The notes below the pieces were generated by a model. It worked only from the letters and a program-made list of their open reading frames with translations, did no database searches and was not told where the DNA came from. From positions 1 through 54,568 of the forward strand of contig CALVHF010000008.1 in NCBI GenBank assembly GCA_944327295.1: 54,568 nt of DNA, written 5' to 3'. This DNA is from an uncultured Desulfovibrio sp. (GTDB lineage: Bacteria > Desulfobacterota > Desulfovibrionia > Desulfovibrionales > Desulfovibrionaceae). A program made the position numbers and the translations under genes. Shown in pieces: positions 51,814 to 54,568 of the stretch (its first letter is position 1; each line of letters begins with the position of its first letter).

Positions 51814-53349
51814 CTACTTCTCGTGCCAGCCAAGGAAGAGACGGTAGGCCTCGTTGTCCGTCTCGTCCACATAGGGGTAGCCCATGAGACGCACGCGGTC
51901 CAGGAAGTCCTGGAAGGCAGCCGCCTTCTCCGGAGGCACGTCTATGCCCACCAGCACACGGCCAAAGTCGGCGCCATGGTAACGGTACTGGAAGAGGGTG
52001 ATATTGAAGTTCATGTGCATGGCATCAATGAAGTTGAGCAGGGCTCCTGGATGTTCGGGGAAGATGAAGCGGTAGAGCTTCTCGTTCCTGATGAACGGTG
52101 CATTGCCGCCGACAAGATGGCGGATGTGCAGCTTGGCAAGCTCGTTGTCGCTCATGTCCACGACTCCGAAGCCCTGCTTTCTCAAATCCTCGATGATGGT
52201 CTGCTTTTCGCCGGCAGAGGACAGGGAGAGGCCAAGCAGGACATGGCCGCACTGCGGATCCGAGAAGCGGGTGCAGACTTCAGTGATGTTGCGCTTGCCT
52301 ATGCTATGGATGAGGGTCCTGAAGGAGCCGATCTTTTCGGGAATGTCGACGGCAATGAGGGCCTCGCTGTCCGAGCCGATGGCTGCACGGTCGGTGACAT
52401 AGCCCAGGCGGTCGAAATTCATGTTGGCGCCGCTGACAATGGCCGCCAGGCGCTTGCCATGCAAATCGTGCTCTGTGGCATAGGCCTTGAGGCCTGCCAG
52501 GGAGAGGGCGCCTGCCGGTTCGGCCACGACTCTCGTGTCCTCGAAGATGTCCTTGATGGCGCTGCAGATGGCATCGGTGTCTACAAGCACAATGTCGTCC
52601 AGGCAGTCGCGGCAGATCTCGAAGGTCTTCTCGCCCACGAGCTTCACGGCTACGCCGTCGGCAAAGAGGCCCACTTCGCGCATTTCCACAGGACGGCCGG
52701 CCGCAATGGAGCGGCGCATGTCGTCGGAGTCCACGGGCTCGACGCCTATGACCTTCACCTCGGGACGCAGCTGCTTGATGTAGACGCCGACACCTGCGGC
52801 AAGTCCGCCACCGCCAATGGGCACAAAGACGGCGTCCAGGGGGCCGGGGTTCTGGCGCAGGATTTCCATGGCAATGGTGCCCTGACCGGCAATCACGTCC
52901 TCGTCGTCAAAGGGCGGAATGAAGACGGCACCGGTCTTCTCGATGAGTTCCCTCGTTTTCTGGGCACAGTCACTGAAAGACTCGCCGGAGAGCACCACCT
53001 TGCCGCCGAGACGCTCCACGGCGTGCACCTTGATGCCGGGGCTGGTCTCGGGCATGACAATGGTGGCCTTGCAGCCGAGATGCCTGGCGGACAGGGCCAC
53101 GCCCTGGGCATGGTTGCCGGCGGAGGCCGCAATGACGCCCCGGTCCAGTTCTTCCCTGCTCAGCTGAGCCATTTTGTTGTACGCACCACGCAACTTGAAG
53201 GAAAAGACGGGCTGCGTGTCTTCCCTTTTGAGCAGAACGACATTGTCAAGACGCCTGGACAGTATTTCAGCCTGTTCCAGAGGCGTTTCGACGGCCACGT
53301 CATAGACCCTGCTCAAGAGGATTTTCTTAAGATAATCATTCATAGCCAT
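51814..53349 (-). CDS. ilvA: Biosynthetic threonine dehydratase
   Basis: This PLP enzyme deaminates threonine to 2-oxobutyrate, the first step to isoleucine. The 511-residue product has the PLP Lys52 in FSFKLRGAY, ASAGNHAQG, and the phosphate-binding loop GGGGLAAG. The C-terminal ~180 residues form two ACT-like regulatory domains (EKIGSFRTLIHSIGKRNITE and the later FPEHPGALLNFID), as in the long, isoleucine-inhibited form. It is transcribed leftward and ends just past a shared terminator. No other ilv gene is adjacent in the window. Confidence 0.95.
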   Translation of the reverse strand: MAMNDYLKKILLSRVYDVAVETPLEQAEILSRRLDNVVLLKREDTQPVFSFKLRGAYNKMAQLSREELDRGVIAASAGNHAQGVALSARHLGCKATIVMPETSPGIKVHAVERLGGKVVLSGESFSDCAQKTRELIEKTGAVFIPPFDDEDVIAGQGTIAMEILRQNPGPLDAVFVPIGGGGLAAGVGVYIKQLRPEVKVIGVEPVDSDDMRRSIAAGRPVEMREVGLFADGVAVKLVGEKTFEICRDCLDDIVLVDTDAICSAIKDIFEDTRVVAEPAGALSLAGLKAYATEHDLHGKRLAAIVSGANMNFDRLGYVTDRAAIGSDSEALIAVDIPEKIGSFRTLIHSIGKRNITEVCTRFSDPQCGHVLLGLSLSSAGEKQTIIEDLRKQGFGVVDMSDNELAKLHIRHLVGGNAPFIRNEKLYRFIFPEHPGALLNFIDAMHMNFNITLFQYRYHGADFGRVLVGIDVPPEKAAAFQDFLDRVRLMGYPYVDETDNEAYRLFLGWHEK

Positions 53350-53631
53350 AAGACACTCTCACTCCTCAAACGAACGTCACCACAAGGACACAATATCTGC
53401 GTGCTGCAAAAGCTTCCTTGAAGAACTGTTTTCTGTAGTCGGAACATCAGATGCCGATGTGTTCTATGCACCCGGGGGAACAGTGCACTGCCGTGCCGCG
53501 CAACGTAGCGCTATCCGTCGCAAAGCACAATGCCTGCGCCCCTGCCTTTGTTCAGGTTCGGGGATACGCAGGCATTCCAAGCTATTCAATGTATCCATAT
53601 ATGACTTTATACGTATATCTGCATACCCATT
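53350..53631. other. Intergenic region between the RCK gene and ilvA
   Basis: This is 282 bases, AT-rich toward 53581-53631. A long stem-loop is possible: AATGCCTGCG (53529-53538) with CGCAGGCATT (53567-53576), extended by CCCC/GGGG. It lies 55 bases past the stop of the minus-strand RCK gene and may end its transcript, although the T run is poor. The ilvA promoter must lie here but I cannot fix it. Confidence 0.4.
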
Positions 53632-54568
53632 TTACACCACAGACTTCCACTGCGGTTCCTTGCGCAGCTCTCCGGTCTCCACGTTCGTGTCTATGCCATA
53701 GTACTTTCTGTAGAGGGTCTGGGCGTGGTTGTCGCCAATAAGGTAGATGGTGTCGCCCTTGCCGAACACATAGCCTGCTTCGGGGTTGATGTGGGAAGTA
53801 CCGTCCGGACAGTGCACGGCCAGGACGCTGCAGCGGGTTTTGCCGCGTATGCCGCTTTGGGCAAGACTCATGCCCGCAAGGTTCTCGCCGATAGTGGAGC
53901 GGAAGACGGAGAGGCGCTCATTGAGCATAAGCAGCCTGTTGGGCGAGAGCAGGTTGATGACCGTGGCGCTGACAAGCGAGGCCAGGGAGAGGACAAGATC
54001 CGCCCCTGCCAGATGCAGGCCGTTCACGTTGCGGTCCAGGGAGGCCCGGCTGATGATCTGCACGTCGGGCCGCAGCCTGCGGCAGTAGATGGTCAAATAG
54101 ATGTTGGCGTCATCATCATGGGTGGTCACGATGATAGTGGGCGTTGTGCGGATGCCGGCCTTCTCCATCAGGCTGAGATCCGAGGCATCGCCGCAGATGA
54201 CGGGCGTGGATCCGGCATCAATGTTCTGCTTGCGGTCCACGATGAGAGCATTGATGCCGCGCCTGGACAGACTGCGGGCCACGGCCAGCCCCACCCTGCC
54301 GCCGCCTATGATGATGGTGGCCGGCTGCCTGGCATCAAGATCCTGATCTGTGCTGCTGAGCAGCCTGTTGAAGGCTCGTATTTGCTCTTCCGTACCGGCC
54401 ACCATGAGCACGGTGCTGCGGCCGAAGGTGGTGTCGGGCCTGGGCAGGCTGAAGACGCCCCGCTCCCAGACACCCACGACACTGACACCGGTGTCGTGGC
54501 GTATGCCGCTCTCGAGCAGGGTTTTGCCGGCCAGGGGCGTGCGCATGACCGGCGCCTCGGCCACGACG
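53632..54568 (-). CDS. TrkA/RCK-type NAD-binding potassium channel or transport regulator, partial
   Basis: Only the C-terminal ~311 residues are in the window; the gene continues past 54568. The visible order is a TrkA-C-like domain, a TrkA-N Rossmann domain with IIIGGGRVGLAVARSL and the acidic/basic IVDRKQN after strand 2, then a second TrkA-C domain with AGYVFGKGDTIYLIG. Repeated RCK units of this kind gate K+ channels or Trk/Ktr transporters in response to nucleotide. Whether an N-terminal channel domain is fused cannot be seen. Confidence 0.82.
   Translation of the reverse strand, partial: VVAEAPVMRTPLAGKTLLESGIRHDTGVSVVGVWERGVFSLPRPDTTFGRSTVLMVAGTEEQIRAFNRLLSSTDQDLDARQPATIIIGGGRVGLAVARSLSRRGINALIVDRKQNIDAGSTPVICGDASDLSLMEKAGIRTTPTIIVTTHDDDANIYLTIYCRRLRPDVQIISRASLDRNVNGLHLAGADLVLSLASLVSATVINLLSPNRLLMLNERLSVFRSTIGENLAGMSLAQSGIRGKTRCSVLAVHCPDGTSHINPEAGYVFGKGDTIYLIGDNHAQTLYRKYYGIDTNVETGELRKEPQWKSVV

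Noticed and set aside
51712..53421. Plus-strand 569-codon open frame opposite ilvA
   Set aside because: It is the complement of a clear threonine dehydratase and has no family motifs or ribosome site.

Overview
This is a GC-rich chromosomal window from a member of the Desulfovibrionaceae or a close relative (sulfate- or sulfite-reducing Desulfobacterota). Three things point there: the gene order fabF-glyA-(dCMP deaminase)-ribD-ribE-ribH-nusB-leuS-holA; a DsrM/TmcC-like cytochrome b paired with a DsrK/HdrD-like CCG-domain iron-sulfur protein; and EF-Tu, RpoB and RpoC sequences of deltaproteobacterial character. Most of the window is housekeeping DNA and most of it reads left to right.

Layout. 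(1) 1-2299: the 3' part of fabF, then glyA, closed by a terminator. (2) 2384-10359: a two-gene accessory cassette. It encodes a 2,174-residue multidomain P-loop NTPase followed, with an ATGA overlap, by a 409-residue protein ending in a canonical HEPN ribonuclease motif (RNxxxH). (3) 10579-17925: dCMP deaminase, ribD, ribE, ribH, nusB, leuS and holA, with a strong terminator. (4) 17981-18690: a scar holding the decayed start of a RecF/SMC-like ATPase. (5) 18692-21372, minus strand: ffh-rpsP-khpA-rimM. (6) 21764-25347: lon and prmC. (7) 25476-39772: tRNA-Thr, -Tyr, -Gly, tuf, rpmG, tRNA-Trp, secE, nusG, rplK, rplA, rplJ, rplL, rpoB, rpoC, with an L10-leader candidate, an attenuator between rplL and rpoB, and an 18-bp hairpin between rpoB and rpoC. 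(8) 40228-42783: the two-gene redox module. (9) 43211-51444: a type I secretion ABC exporter (LapB/HlyB type), a membrane fusion protein, a sensor with PAS and degenerate HD-GYP domains, and an unidentified membrane protein. (10) 51441-51699: two stacked MITE-like elements sharing CTAG target sites. (11) minus strand: ilvA and the C-terminal half of a TrkA/RCK protein cut by the window edge.

How the parts work together. The housekeeping blocks supply lipid, one-carbon, riboflavin, translation and transcription functions. Ffh, SecE and the Lon protease add protein targeting and quality control. The secretion operon probably exports a large adhesin or RTX-type substrate, and its accompanying sensor retains an HD-GYP-like fold without its metal ligands, so it more likely senses than hydrolyses cyclic di-GMP.

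The best candidate for an undescribed system is the 2609-10359 cassette. A giant STAND/AAA-type ATPase has tandem NTPase modules (the second degenerate), winged-helix segments and a long disordered linker, and is translationally coupled to a HEPN-motif protein. That arrangement fits a sensor-plus-RNase anti-phage or abortive-infection module. The function is inferred from motifs and context only. The start of the large gene is also odd: a strong Shine-Dalgarno sequence sits in front of a GTG in the wrong frame, followed by an A6 run.
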